The notes beneath the pieces were generated by a model. It worked only from the letters and a program-made list of their open reading frames with translations, ran no database searches and had not been told where the DNA came from. Source: Methanobacteriota archaeon (GTDB taxonomy: Archaea; Halobacteriota; Methanomicrobia; Methanomicrobiales; Methanocorpusculaceae). From it: a stretch of 20,861 nt of DNA. Positions 7,250-14,340 of the stretch are shown here, piece after piece (within the stretch, counting starts at the first letter, position 1; each line of letters begins with the position of its first letter). The DNA lies in NCBI GenBank assembly GCA_023396065.1, contig JAEWXF010000013.1, positions 1 through 20,861 on the forward strand, written 5' to 3'. The translations under genes were made by a program, and so were the position numbers.

Positions 7250-7405
7250 AGATGGCACCCGGTGATGCACCTTTCTAATGTGGGGTCGCGTGCAAGCCTG
7301 TTTCCTGTTGGACGTAAAACCTGATAATGCGGGGGTTAGCATTAAGAAAGCCCACCCGGCAGGAAACCGAGGGGACACAAGACCGAAAGCGACGCGACTG
7401 TGCCT
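7250..7405. ncRNA. Candidate structured RNA between the two direct repeats
   Basis: This 156-nt segment has nested complementary stretches. P1 pairs GTCGCGT (7285-7291) with ACGCGAC (7392-7398). P2 pairs GTTTCCTG (7300-7307) with CAGGAAAC (7360-7367) and extends to 12 bp with two G-T pairs. P3 pairs TAATGC (7325-7330) with GCATTA (7339-7344) around a G-rich 8-nt loop that could pair with the CCCACCC at 7351-7357. A purine-rich joining stretch (7368-7391) remains single stranded. No long open frame is present. I could not match it to a known RNA family, and the transcribed strand is not evident. Confidence 0.45.
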
Positions 7406-7493
7406 GCAAAAATCTTCGCATGCTCCGCGCTTTCATACACAATCTGCATACCTACCACATTGGGGTACCGCAACACTAAAACAATTCTGAAGA
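7406..7493. repeat. 88-bp direct repeat, copy 2
   Basis: Second copy of 7163-7249, ending 2 nt before the first possible start codon (7496) of the deformylase-like gene. On the minus strand it carries a copy of the first DUF1805 codons, which then run into unrelated sequence and a stop. Confidence 0.95.
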
Positions 7494-7507
7494 GAATGAT
7501 ACTGATA

Positions 7508-7999
7508 ATGATTCGGGAGATACGGCTCTATAGTGACCCGGTCCTGCGTGCTCAGGCAGAAACAGTACCGGAAATAACCCGGGAAACACACGACATCCTC
7601 ACTGACATGTGGGACACCATGCAGCACAACCACTGTGTCGGCCTCTCCGCCCCGCAGATCGGCATCAGCCTCCGGCTTTTCGTTCTCAATGCCGGAGGGG
7701 TCGTTATCCGCGGCGCAAATCCCGAAGTCCTCACCGAAGGCTCTCCCACAGAGGACATGGAAGGCAGCCCCTGTATCCCCGGCATCCAGCGCCCGGTCCG
7801 TCGTCCCCGAAAAATCAGGGTCCGGTACCTCGACGAATCCGGGACTACCATCGAAACCGAACTCAAAGGTGTTGCCGCCCGGGCCTACCTCCACGAACGA
7901 GACCACCACAACGGCATCCTCTTCATCGACCACCTCAAACCCGTCCAGCTCCGTCTCATCCAAAAAGACCTTGACCGCATTGCTGCCCGGACACAGTAA
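7508..7999 (+). CDS. def: Peptide deformylase-like protein with an altered metal motif
   Basis: 163 aa from ATG 7508 (MIREIRLYSDPVLR); ATG 7496 would add four residues. The three deformylase motifs are recognisable. Motif 1 is CVGLSAPQIG (43-52) and motif 3 is HERDH (129-133), matching HExxH. Motif 2 reads EGSPCIPG where the family has EGCLSIPG, so the metal-binding Cys position is Ser and the Cys sits two residues later (C89). Deformylases remove formyl groups from new proteins in bacteria. Archaea initiate with unformylated methionine, so the substrate here is unclear and another metallohydrolase activity is possible. The MFS gene starts 7 nt after the stop, indicating an operon. Confidence 0.8.
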   Translation: MIREIRLYSDPVLRAQAETVPEITRETHDILTDMWDTMQHNHCVGLSAPQIGISLRLFVLNAGGVVIRGANPEVLTEGSPTEDMEGSPCIPGIQRPVRRPRKIRVRYLDESGTTIETELKGVAARAYLHERDHHNGILFIDHLKPVQLRLIQKDLDRIAARTQ

Positions 8000-8006
8000 C
8001 GAAACC

Positions 8007-9215
8007 ATGGAACCCACAGCCTATCGGAAAATCACCGGCATCATCACCGGCCACTTTCTCATCGATATTTACACCCCCGTCCTCTCCCTCATCCTCCCGC
8101 TGCTCATCGCCCAGCTCGGGCTGAGTTATTTCCTCGCCGGACTCATCGTCGCTGTGTTCAACGTAACCTCCTCCGTCTCCCAGCCGTTCGTAGGCCTCTA
8201 CGGTGACAGAACCGGATGGCGTGCCAGTGTCCCCCTCTGTCTCCTCCTCGGCGGCGTCGGCATATCTCTCACCGCCGTCACCGGCAACTATCTCCTCCTC
8301 CTCTTCCTCGCCGGAGGAGCCGCCCTCGGTCACGCCCTCTTCCACCCGGCAGCCATGGACATCATGTACAAACTCAGCCCTCCGGCAAAACGGGGACTCT
8401 ACAACTCAGTCTTCACCACCAGCGGCAGTATCGGCTACGCCCTCGGCCCCGTTCTCGCCGGTATCCTCATTTACTTCGGCGGTCTCCCCGCCGTAACATG
8501 GCTTGTCATACCCGCAATCATCGGGGCAACATGGATGTATCGGAACGACCGTAAATACCGCAGCACCCATACCGACGAACTTCATCCCGCAGCATCTCCT
8601 GTCGGCACCAGTACCCAGCCCCGGAAAAAATACTGGTGGGTACCCGCGGGACTTGTCGTCACGATATGCTCCCTTCGGGCCTGGGCCTACATAGGAATTC
8701 TCACCTACCTCCCCTCCCTCCTCATCCTCGGCCATCATGAAATGAGTGCGCTGGAAACCTCCGTCATCGTCACCATCATGCTTTTCTTCGGCGTAGCCGG
8801 CCAGATCGCAGGAGGATACCTCTCCGACCGGTTCGGCAGAAAAGAAATGCTGGTCCTCGGACTCGCCGGTGCAGTTCCGTTTTTCCTCCTCATCTTCCTC
8901 ACCACCGGTCCCCTCATGTACGCAGGACTCATGTTCTACGCATTCTTTGCCTCCTCCTGTTACGTCATGTCCGTAACCATGACACAGGACCTCCTCCCCG
9001 GCAACGTCGGATTCGCCTCGGGTCTGACCCTCGGATTCTCCATGGGTGTCGGCGGAATCGGCGCTGCACTCATCGGCTGGGCCGCTGACCTCATGGGTTC
9101 CCTTGCCGATGCAATGTTTCTCCTCATCATCCCGACCGTCATATGTCCCCTGCTCGCCCTCCTTATCCGCTACCCCTTAAAGAGTCTCGCACCCCGTCCT
9201 CACCCGCACAATTAA
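8007..9215 (+). CDS. MFS transporter, fosmidomycin-resistance (Fsr) type
   Basis: 402 aa, about 12 membrane helices. The start is placed at ATG 8007 (MEPTAYRKITGIITGHFLIDIY), 7 nt after the deformylase stop; the frame stays open further upstream but only through that gene. The first half contains GHFLIDIYTPVLSLILPLL, the loop LYGDRTGWR (MFS motif A region), GHALFHPAAMDIM and SGSIGYALGP, all typical of the Fsr subgroup. The second half repeats motif A as GYLSDRFGRKE. Fsr proteins export small molecules by proton antiport. The cargo here is unknown, and the link to the deformylase-like gene is only positional. Confidence 0.85.
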   Translation: MEPTAYRKITGIITGHFLIDIYTPVLSLILPLLIAQLGLSYFLAGLIVAVFNVTSSVSQPFVGLYGDRTGWRASVPLCLLLGGVGISLTAVTGNYLLLLFLAGGAALGHALFHPAAMDIMYKLSPPAKRGLYNSVFTTSGSIGYALGPVLAGILIYFGGLPAVTWLVIPAIIGATWMYRNDRKYRSTHTDELHPAASPVGTSTQPRKKYWWVPAGLVVTICSLRAWAYIGILTYLPSLLILGHHEMSALETSVIVTIMLFFGVAGQIAGGYLSDRFGRKEMLVLGLAGAVPFFLLIFLTTGPLMYAGLMFYAFFASSCYVMSVTMTQDLLPGNVGFASGLTLGFSMGVGGIGAALIGWAADLMGSLADAMFLLIIPTVICPLLALLIRYPLKSLAPRPHPHN

Positions 9216-9250
9216 CATCTGCAAAAACCATAGATTACACATATATTACC

Positions 9251-10897
9251 ATGGCGAGTGTAAGCATCCGGAGGTATGGGCAGATCTTTGATGTACTGGT
9301 CAAGTACGGGTTCTCCTATTATCTCAATGAAATATTCCCCGGCTTTATCAATACCAAAAAAGCCGCTCAGGACGACTTCAGTTCCTACTCCATCTATGCC
9401 AGAGTCCGCATGGCGCTTGAGGAGCTTGGTCCCACCTTTGTCAAGTTCGGACAGCTGATGAGCACCAGAACCGAACTATTCCCGCCGGAAATGATTGAGG
9501 AGCTTTCCAAACTCCAGGATCGTGTCGGGGTTGTGCCGTTCGATGAGGTTATTCCCACGCTTGACGAGTACATCCCTGACTGGCGTGATGTGTTCACCTC
9601 GGTTGATCCCCAGCCGCTCGCCGCAGCATCCATCTCCCAGGTGTACCGTGCTGTGATGCAGGACGGGACGGAACTTGCTCTTAAAATCCAGCGTCCCAAT
9701 ATTCAGAGCAGAATCGAGCAGGATATCATCCTTCTCCGGTCTATCGCCGAACGTATCGAGGAAAAGCGTCCCGACCTCCGGCTGTACAATCCGGTATCTC
9801 TGGTTGATGACTTTGCGGTTCAGATCCGAAAGGAACTTGACTTCACCCGTGATGGTATGAATGCCGAACGGCTCGCCCGGAATATGCGTGTCTCCGGGAT
9901 TCCCGGCCTCAAAATACCAAAAATTTACTGGGAGTTCACCGGAAAGAGACTCCTTGCCATGGAGTTTGTCTCCGGTGTCCGCAGTGATGACGTGGATGCT
10001 ATCGTTGCTATGGGAATGGATCCCAAAGATCTCGCCAGCCGTGGTCTGAAAGCGTTCATGGTCCAGATTTTCCAGAACGGGTTCTATCACGGCGATCCCC
10101 ATGCAGGAAACATCCGTGTCTCTCCGACCGGAGACCTTGTCTTCCTTGACTTCGGTGTCTGCGGTGTTCTGATGAAGGATACCCGGAACAAGTTCATCGA
10201 ACTCATGCTCGCTCTCTTTTCCGCGGATACCGATCTCACCATCCGGTACGTGAAAAATCTCGGCGTGAAAATACCCTCTTCAGGCATTGATGAGTTCCGG
10301 GGTGAACTGTATCTTGCGCTTCAGGACAGCAAAGACATGGGTGCCCAGATGAACTTTTCCAGTCTCGTCTCTGCAATCCAGGACCTGTTCCAGAGAAACA
10401 ACATCCGTGTTCCGCCAAACCTCATGCAGCTCCTGAAGGCCCTCATGCTGGTGTCTAACATTGCGTTCACCCTTGACCCGCATCTTGAGTTTGCAAAAGA
10501 AGCCGAGCCGTACCTGAAAAAACTGATCGCTGAGGATATGAAAAATCCGGAGAATGTCCAGAAACGGATTCTTGACGCGAAGGTCCGTCTGGATGATCTT
10601 TCCCGTGTTCCGCAGCAGCTTTCCTCGGTGCTGGAGATGGCGTCCGAAGGAAAGATGCGGCTTGATATCAGAGTCCAGGAGGTGACGGACCTTCGGATCT
10701 CGTTTGAGAGTGCGATTGACAAACTTGTGATTGGTCTGATGATGTCGGCCATTGTTGTTGGCCTCTCTCTCGTTCTGATGAGCCAGCCGATGGAAGCCGG
10801 GTACTTCCCGCTGCTCTCCTATGTTGTGGCGATTATCATTATTGTTATCATCTTTTACCGGATGCAGACCCGGAAAGGAAAGCGGAATGATGACTGA
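9251..10897 (+). CDS. ABC1/UbiB family atypical kinase
   Basis: 548 aa from ATG 9251. Signature elements: KFGQ at 65-68 (the KxGQ motif), the alanine-rich loop AAASISQV at 124-131 in place of a kinase P-loop, a catalytic-type Lys near 145, KELDFTRDGMNAERL (about 194-208), HGDPHAGN at 280-287 and DFG at 300-302. Two C-terminal membrane helices (about 492-512 and 518-537) anchor it. UbiB/COQ8 proteins are ATP-dependent and support isoprenoid quinone synthesis or movement. Methanogens of this group are not known to make ubiquinone, so the archaeal role, perhaps with isoprenoid lipids or methanophenazine-like carriers, is open. It starts 36 nt after the transporter and may be in the same transcript. 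A seven-T run follows. Confidence 0.9.
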   Translation: MASVSIRRYGQIFDVLVKYGFSYYLNEIFPGFINTKKAAQDDFSSYSIYARVRMALEELGPTFVKFGQLMSTRTELFPPEMIEELSKLQDRVGVVPFDEVIPTLDEYIPDWRDVFTSVDPQPLAAASISQVYRAVMQDGTELALKIQRPNIQSRIEQDIILLRSIAERIEEKRPDLRLYNPVSLVDDFAVQIRKELDFTRDGMNAERLARNMRVSGIPGLKIPKIYWEFTGKRLLAMEFVSGVRSDDVDAIVAMGMDPKDLASRGLKAFMVQIFQNGFYHGDPHAGNIRVSPTGDLVFLDFGVCGVLMKDTRNKFIELMLALFSADTDLTIRYVKNLGVKIPSSGIDEFRGELYLALQDSKDMGAQMNFSSLVSAIQDLFQRNNIRVPPNLMQLLKALMLVSNIAFTLDPHLEFAKEAEPYLKKLIAEDMKNPENVQKRILDAKVRLDDLSRVPQQLSSVLEMASEGKMRLDIRVQEVTDLRISFESAIDKLVIGLMMSAIVVGLSLVLMSQPMEAGYFPLLSYVVAIIIIVIIFYRMQTRKGKRNDD

Positions 10898-10918
10898 GTG
10901 TTGAGAATTTCTTCCCCG

Positions 10919-10925
10919 TTTTTTT
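10919..10925 (+). terminator. Oligo-T terminator after the UbiB-family gene
   Basis: Seven T residues 22 nt after the TGA stop, preceded by CCCC. Confidence 0.45.
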
Positions 10926-11124
10926 CATCTCTGTAATATAGCCTCTATTTGGGTTTAGATTTGAAATTCTAGCCATTATTCCCGGATGTGAGGGGGTTTT
11001 GGGAGGTCCTGCTGATCGTTTGTTGTGATTTTTCGTCTCAAATCGTGTTTATGCGGGTCAATACTGAGCTTCTGTTGCGGGATGATGGAGGGTGGGTTTT
11101 TTGGTAGTTTTTCTCTGTACTCCC

Positions 11125-11141
11125 CTTTGATATCATGATAT
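11125..11141. repeat. 17-mer containing a 12-bp palindrome, copy 2
   Basis: CTTTGATATCATGATAT, identical to 1649-1665. It lies about 105-120 nt upstream of the surface-protein start, a plausible place for an operator. Confidence 0.6.
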
Positions 11142-11216
11142 GTTGGTTATGTGGCATATTTGAGAGGGGGTGTCTTTTTCATGGACCATGCGGGCCTGAT
11201 TCTGCCATCCAAGAGG

Positions 11217-11226
11217 TTGATATACC
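11217..11226 (+). promoter_or_regulatory. TATA-like box for the surface-protein gene
   Basis: TTGATATACC is centred about 26 nt before ATG 11247. This supports that start and a leaderless transcript rather than the longer frame from 11151. Confidence 0.45.
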
Positions 11227-11246
11227 ATCCCGTGAAAAAGGGATGT

Positions 11247-12326
11247 ATGTATCGCATCTTTCTGATGATGCTTCTGGCTGCTGCCTGTTTTGCAGCTCCG
11301 GTGGGGGCATTTACCATCGATAATACGTTCTCTGTTTCTTTTGAGGGGTATGACAGCTCGGCTGCTGTGTCTGTGTATCCGAACGGGTCCTGTGTTCAGG
11401 TTCCGCTCGGCAGTACTATCTGGATCGGGGTGACCCAGTATCCGGGCGGGACATGGGATACGGACATTCCGAATATGTATCCCACGAAGGCGACCGGAAA
11501 GGAGATTATTCAGATGCGGCTTTCCGGGCTGCAGGGAATATATACGGTAACCTACAAGGTGCCCGGAACGTACTATACGATGGGTGCCCCGCAGGTAATG
11601 ACACTGCATCTGAATATCGGGGACGTTGGCGGGGATTCGTATGAGGCTTCTTTGTATGCACAAAATCCTCAGCAGTACCGGTTCCTCACGTCGGATGAGT
11701 ATCCGAGAATCAAGGAGGGCGGAACGGTGGGACAGTTTACCTTTGGTGATCCCTATAATACCCCTTACATCCGGACAATTTCGGTGACAACTACGGGGAT
11801 GGAGATTTCCCGGGATGCAAAAATTATTCTGGTTCCCCAGCAGTATGCAAACCCGATCCCGGTGCCTTCTCAGCCGTACTGGTCACTGTATGATGTGAAG
11901 GTACAAAATATCCCTGCTACCTCTCTGGAAGAGGTGGATATCGTCTTCGGAGTTCCCCGGGGTGTGGTAACGGACGCAGGGTTTGATCCCCGGTATGATA
12001 TCGAACTGCTGCGTTTTTCCGACAATTACTGGGAGAAACTGGAGACCTCCTATGTCGGGGAGGGCGAGGGGCAGCGTGCCGGTCTGGACTGGTATGCGAC
12101 AAAGTCTCCGGGTTTTTCCTACTATGCGGTAGGGTTTGCGGAGAACGTCACCAAACTGCCTGAAGAGGTCTTCGGGACGCCGACACCGACTGCTACGGTT
12201 CAGGTGGTGACCGAGGTGCCGACAACCACATCGACGACCGTTCCGACCGCCCCGCAGCAGTCTCCCTCCTGGGCATTTGCTGGACTTTTCGCGGCTGCGG
12301 GTGCGGCATGCCTCTGCCGGCGGTAA
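11247..12326 (+). CDS. Surface protein with a PGF-pre-PGF-like domain and C-terminal anchor
   Basis: 359 aa. I chose ATG 11247 because it begins a standard signal peptide (MYRIFLMMLLAAACFAAPVGA); ATG 11151 would put 32 odd residues before it. Residues about 22-130 form a beta-rich domain (VSFEGYDSSAAVSVYPNGS, GIYTVTYKVPGTYY). The next half (VGQFTFGD, YWSLYDVKVQNIPATS, VDIVFGVPRGVV, ELLRFSDNYWEKLET, PGFSYYAVGF) follows the pattern of the PGF-pre-PGF domain of archaeal cell-surface proteins. A Thr/Pro-rich stalk and a VPTAPQQSP motif lead to a terminal helix and CRR. The same VPTAPxQSP end occurs in the PEGA protein. It is probably an S-layer-associated protein. Confidence 0.85.
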   Translation: MYRIFLMMLLAAACFAAPVGAFTIDNTFSVSFEGYDSSAAVSVYPNGSCVQVPLGSTIWIGVTQYPGGTWDTDIPNMYPTKATGKEIIQMRLSGLQGIYTVTYKVPGTYYTMGAPQVMTLHLNIGDVGGDSYEASLYAQNPQQYRFLTSDEYPRIKEGGTVGQFTFGDPYNTPYIRTISVTTTGMEISRDAKIILVPQQYANPIPVPSQPYWSLYDVKVQNIPATSLEEVDIVFGVPRGVVTDAGFDPRYDIELLRFSDNYWEKLETSYVGEGEGQRAGLDWYATKSPGFSYYAVGFAENVTKLPEEVFGTPTPTATVQVVTEVPTTTSTTVPTAPQQSPSWAFAGLFAAAGAACLCRR

Positions 12327-12335
12327 TTTTTCACC

Positions 12336-12343
12336 TTTTTTTT
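12336..12343 (+). terminator. Oligo-T terminator after the surface-protein gene
   Basis: A run of eight T residues ten bases after the TAA stop, preceded by a run of five. Confidence 0.5.
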
Positions 12344-12383
12344 CAAAATCTGCGTGACGTGTCTAATTTGTGTTTATCTCATC

Positions 12384-12932
12384 TCAAAATACATTTTCCA
12401 GCAGCAGTTTTACGCCGATTCCGATCAGAATCATTCCGCCGAGAATTTCCATCTTATTTCCGAGAATTCCTCCGAGACGGCTTCCGGCAAGCACACCCGC
12501 AGCGGAAAACACAAACGTTACCACCCCGATGATCACCGCAGGCAGGAAAATCTCCTCTCCGATCAGCGCAAAACTCACCCCGATTGCAAGGGCGTCAATA
12601 CTTGTTGCCACCGCAAGCAGCACCAGTACTTTTCCTCCCGTCAGATCAATACCGTCCTCCTCATCCCCGAACACCGCATCATAGATCATCTTTCCGCCCA
12701 CAATCACAAACAGGCCGAACACAATCCAGTACCCGTACGGAGTAATCAGATTCGTAACCGGAACTCCGGCGAGATACCCGAGCAGCGGCATAAAAAACTG
12801 GAAAAACCCAAACAGCACTCCCGCCGTGAGGGCGGTTTTCAGGACATCCTTCTTCAGCACCGAACCACCGGCAAGGGATACCGAAAATGCATCCATTGCC
12901 AGACCGACCGCAATAAAAAACGAGGAAAGCAT
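12384..12932 (-). CDS. mntP: Manganese efflux pump MntP
   Basis: 182 aa, six predicted membrane helices in two homologous halves (DUF204). Each half has the conserved acidic motif: GLAMDAFSVSLAGG near residue 10 and ATSIDALAIGVSFA near residue 108. MntP exports Mn2+ across the cell membrane in bacteria; the same role here follows from the family. It is the last gene of a minus-strand run and starts 3 nt after the DUF1894 stop, so the two are almost certainly co-transcribed. Bacterial mntP genes often have a manganese riboswitch; with a 3-nt spacer there is no room for one here. Confidence 0.93.
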   Translation of the reverse strand: MLSSFFIAVGLAMDAFSVSLAGGSVLKKDVLKTALTAGVLFGFFQFFMPLLGYLAGVPVTNLITPYGYWIVFGLFVIVGGKMIYDAVFGDEEDGIDLTGGKVLVLLAVATSIDALAIGVSFALIGEEIFLPAVIIGVVTFVFSAAGVLAGSRLGGILGNKMEILGGMILIGIGVKLLLENVF

Positions 12933-12935
12933 CTT

Positions 12936-13220
12936 TTACCAGGCAGGCTTTCCGTTTTTCCGAACGTGATCCAGACCCTCAGGATCCTCCACCACTACCA
13001 CAAACGTTCCGTGACAGGGTTTTGTATACCCGTACACAAGCTTCTCATCCTTAATTCCCACCAGCACCGGCGGAATTCCGAGCAGCGGCTTTTCCAGCAG
13101 TTTAAATCCCGGCGGTACCTCATACCGCTCGGTACTGTTCTCCCGGATAATCTCTCTGGCTTCCTTAAAACTGCAGTTTTTCGCCAGAATCTCATAACTC
13201 ATATTTTCGAGGCAGCCCAT
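12936..13220 (-). CDS. DUF1894 family protein (methanogen-specific)
   Basis: 94 aa. The start MGCLENMSYEILAKNCSFKE and the segments YEVPPGFKLLEKPLLGIPP and PYTKPCHGTFVV-type (here GYTKPCHGTFVVVVED) are the conserved blocks of DUF1894. That family is known essentially from methanogens and has no assigned function. The ATG at 13220 is preferred because family members begin with this Cys-Glu segment, although Met7 (13202) is possible. It overlaps the DUF1890 gene by 22 nt, and the two families are frequent neighbours in methanogens. Confidence 0.85.
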   Translation of the reverse strand: MGCLENMSYEILAKNCSFKEAREIIRENSTERYEVPPGFKLLEKPLLGIPPVLVGIKDEKLVYGYTKPCHGTFVVVVEDPEGLDHVRKNGKPAW

Positions 13221-13669
13221 TCTAAAACCTCATCAATCTTCGCCAGAAGTGGTCGTGCATTATGCGTTACCGGAGCGACAACCTTCTCCGTCGGGAACTC
13301 AATTTCGCCTGCAATATCATATGCATGTTCTCCATAGAGAATCGTCACCAGAAGTGTCTTTGGTGCAAGGGATGCCACCGTCGCCGTATACGTCAGGCCC
13401 GCATCATTGTGAACCAGAGAAATAATCAGGCGGTAGGACACATTCCCGTCGGCAAGATCTGCTATCGTTCTGTCCACATCCCGGTACTCCTTCACATAGT
13501 ATCCTTTCGGGTCACTTGTTTTGATCAGCTGCTTTGCCGAAGGATTCGCCGCGACCACCGGGGTATATCCCAGATCGCGGACCAGATCCGCAACATAGAT
13601 CGTGACCGCCGACTGTACCGGAATCTGCGGACAGCCCAGCAAAAGAAGCACATCTCCTTTGGAGGTCAT
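13199..13669 (-). CDS. DUF1890 family protein (methanogen-specific)
   Basis: 156 aa. The N-terminus DVLLLLGCPQIPVQSAVTIYV and the following LGYTPVVAANPSA match DUF1890, a methanogen-restricted family. The alternating hydrophobic strands and glycine turns suggest a Rossmann-like or flavodoxin-like fold. Further conserved-looking features are SLVHNDAGLTYTAT and ILYGEHA. The function is unknown; overlap with the DUF1894 gene suggests the two products act together (inference). It begins 55 nt after the tsr3 stop. Confidence 0.85.
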   Translation of the reverse strand: MTSKGDVLLLLGCPQIPVQSAVTIYVADLVRDLGYTPVVAANPSAKQLIKTSDPKGYYVKEYRDVDRTIADLADGNVSYRLIISLVHNDAGLTYTATVASLAPKTLLVTILYGEHAYDIAGEIEFPTEKVVAPVTHNARPLLAKIDEVLEWAASKI

Positions 13670-13724
13670 ACGTAGTACATCAGTTCGTCTCCGAAAGGGA
13701 TAAACATTAGTTCCGTGTCACTTC

Positions 13725-14243
13725 TCAGAGATACTCGCTCTGAATCTTCAGCACCGCGGAGCTGTCCTTCGCCGCCGCATACTCCGCAAGCGGCTCTGCA
13801 TTGAGTGCCAGAAAATTCAGGCCCCAGTGAAACTTCGCCAGAATTTTTTCTGCCTGATCCTGTTCCCCAAGAATATACAGCGTTGCGGCAATCGCTTCCA
13901 CAGAGGTCAGGGTAAACGGCTTGCCGAAGTTTACCGGATTTGCCGCAACCAGAAACGGCAAAGCCCGTCTGCCTTTCCATGGTCCGAGATTTGCCGTGTC
14001 CAGAACCTCCCACGAACAGTCAAGTGCCGTAACCGACTGAACCCAGTTCCGGTCGGCGGGCGAGAGAACAAACTCCGCTGTCGGGTCCAGAAGAAGCGTG
14101 TTCCTGGGAATCTGCGGAATGCGGGTAACGATTCGCAGCATCCCGAACCGTTCCAGCTTCTTCATCGTGCATTTCTTCGGATCGCAGGAGTTATCCCGGT
14201 ACGCAAGTAAAGAAATCCTCATTTCCCGTTTGTCTTCCGCCAT
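13725..14243 (-). CDS. tsr3: 16S/18S rRNA aminocarboxypropyltransferase Tsr3
   Basis: About 172 aa. Tsr3 (DUF367) transfers the 3-amino-3-carboxypropyl group of S-adenosylmethionine to a small-subunit rRNA nucleotide during ribosome maturation. Visible landmarks are YRDNSCDPKKCTMKKLERFG, LLLDPTAEFVLSPAD, ALDCSWE, RALPFLVAANPVNFGKP and the TSVEAIAATLYILGE helix. ATG 14252, 14243 and 14222 are all possible starts. The family usually begins close to MRISLLAYRD (14222), and a weak TATA-like stretch near 14262-14271 fits 14243. It is the first gene of the tsr3 - DUF1890 - DUF1894 - mntP run. Confidence 0.92.
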   Translation of the reverse strand: MAEDKREMRISLLAYRDNSCDPKKCTMKKLERFGMLRIVTRIPQIPRNTLLLDPTAEFVLSPADRNWVQSVTALDCSWEVLDTANLGPWKGRRALPFLVAANPVNFGKPFTLTSVEAIAATLYILGEQDQAEKILAKFHWGLNFLALNAEPLAEYAAAKDSSAVLKIQSEYL

Positions 14244-14340
14244 GATTTGCATCTAGTATGTATGTTGGCAAATCGTATTCGTATTTCGGGTACCGGTTCA
14301 TCTCTGCCAAGGACATCTCCAGCCGGTTGAGAACAACCAT
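14191..14340 (-). CDS. Possible very small protein upstream of tsr3
   Basis: 49 codons from ATG 14340 (GTG 14343 just before it) to TAA 14191-14193. The translated text, for example VMVVLNRLEMSLAEMN and RYPKYEYDLPTYI, reads like a real amphipathic helix with a charged tail rather than random translation. The same frame stays open and protein-like back to about 14420 without a start codon, so an upstream part may be lost. Against it: it overlaps the 5' end of tsr3 by 30-60 nt and lies antisense to the leader of the divergent gene. No family is recognised. Confidence 0.25.
   Translation of the reverse strand: MVVLNRLEMSLAEMNRYPKYEYDLPTYILDANHGGRQTGNEDFFTCVPG

Larger units (their letters stand above)
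10926..11246. other. Intergenic region upstream of the surface-protein gene
   Basis: About 320 nt without a supported gene. A frame runs in from 11151 but lacks coding character before the signal peptide at 11247. The region holds the second copy of the 17-mer palindrome site (11125-11141) and a TATA-like box at 11217-11226. Confidence 0.55.

Noticed and set aside
7320..7400. Resemblance to TPP or cobalamin riboswitches (AACCTGA, TAATGC, GACTGT) and to a hammerhead ribozyme core (CTGATAA, GAAA)
   Set aside because: Only short pieces match, in the wrong order or spacing, and the essential hammerhead CTGANGA and GAAA placement is not met.
7433..8017. Minus-strand frame opposite the deformylase-like gene (194 codons)
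   Set aside because: Antisense to a protein with three recognisable motifs; its 3' part only contains the duplicated DUF1805 start fragment.
11151..11246. Longer start for the surface-protein gene
   Set aside because: It would bury the signal peptide behind 32 residues; ATG 11247 gives a normal secretory start with a TATA-like box at the right distance.
12354..13337. Long open frame on the plus strand (327 codons)
   Set aside because: It lies antisense to mntP, DUF1894 and DUF1890, which are all recognisable families; its translation is rich in Arg, His and Ser with no domain.
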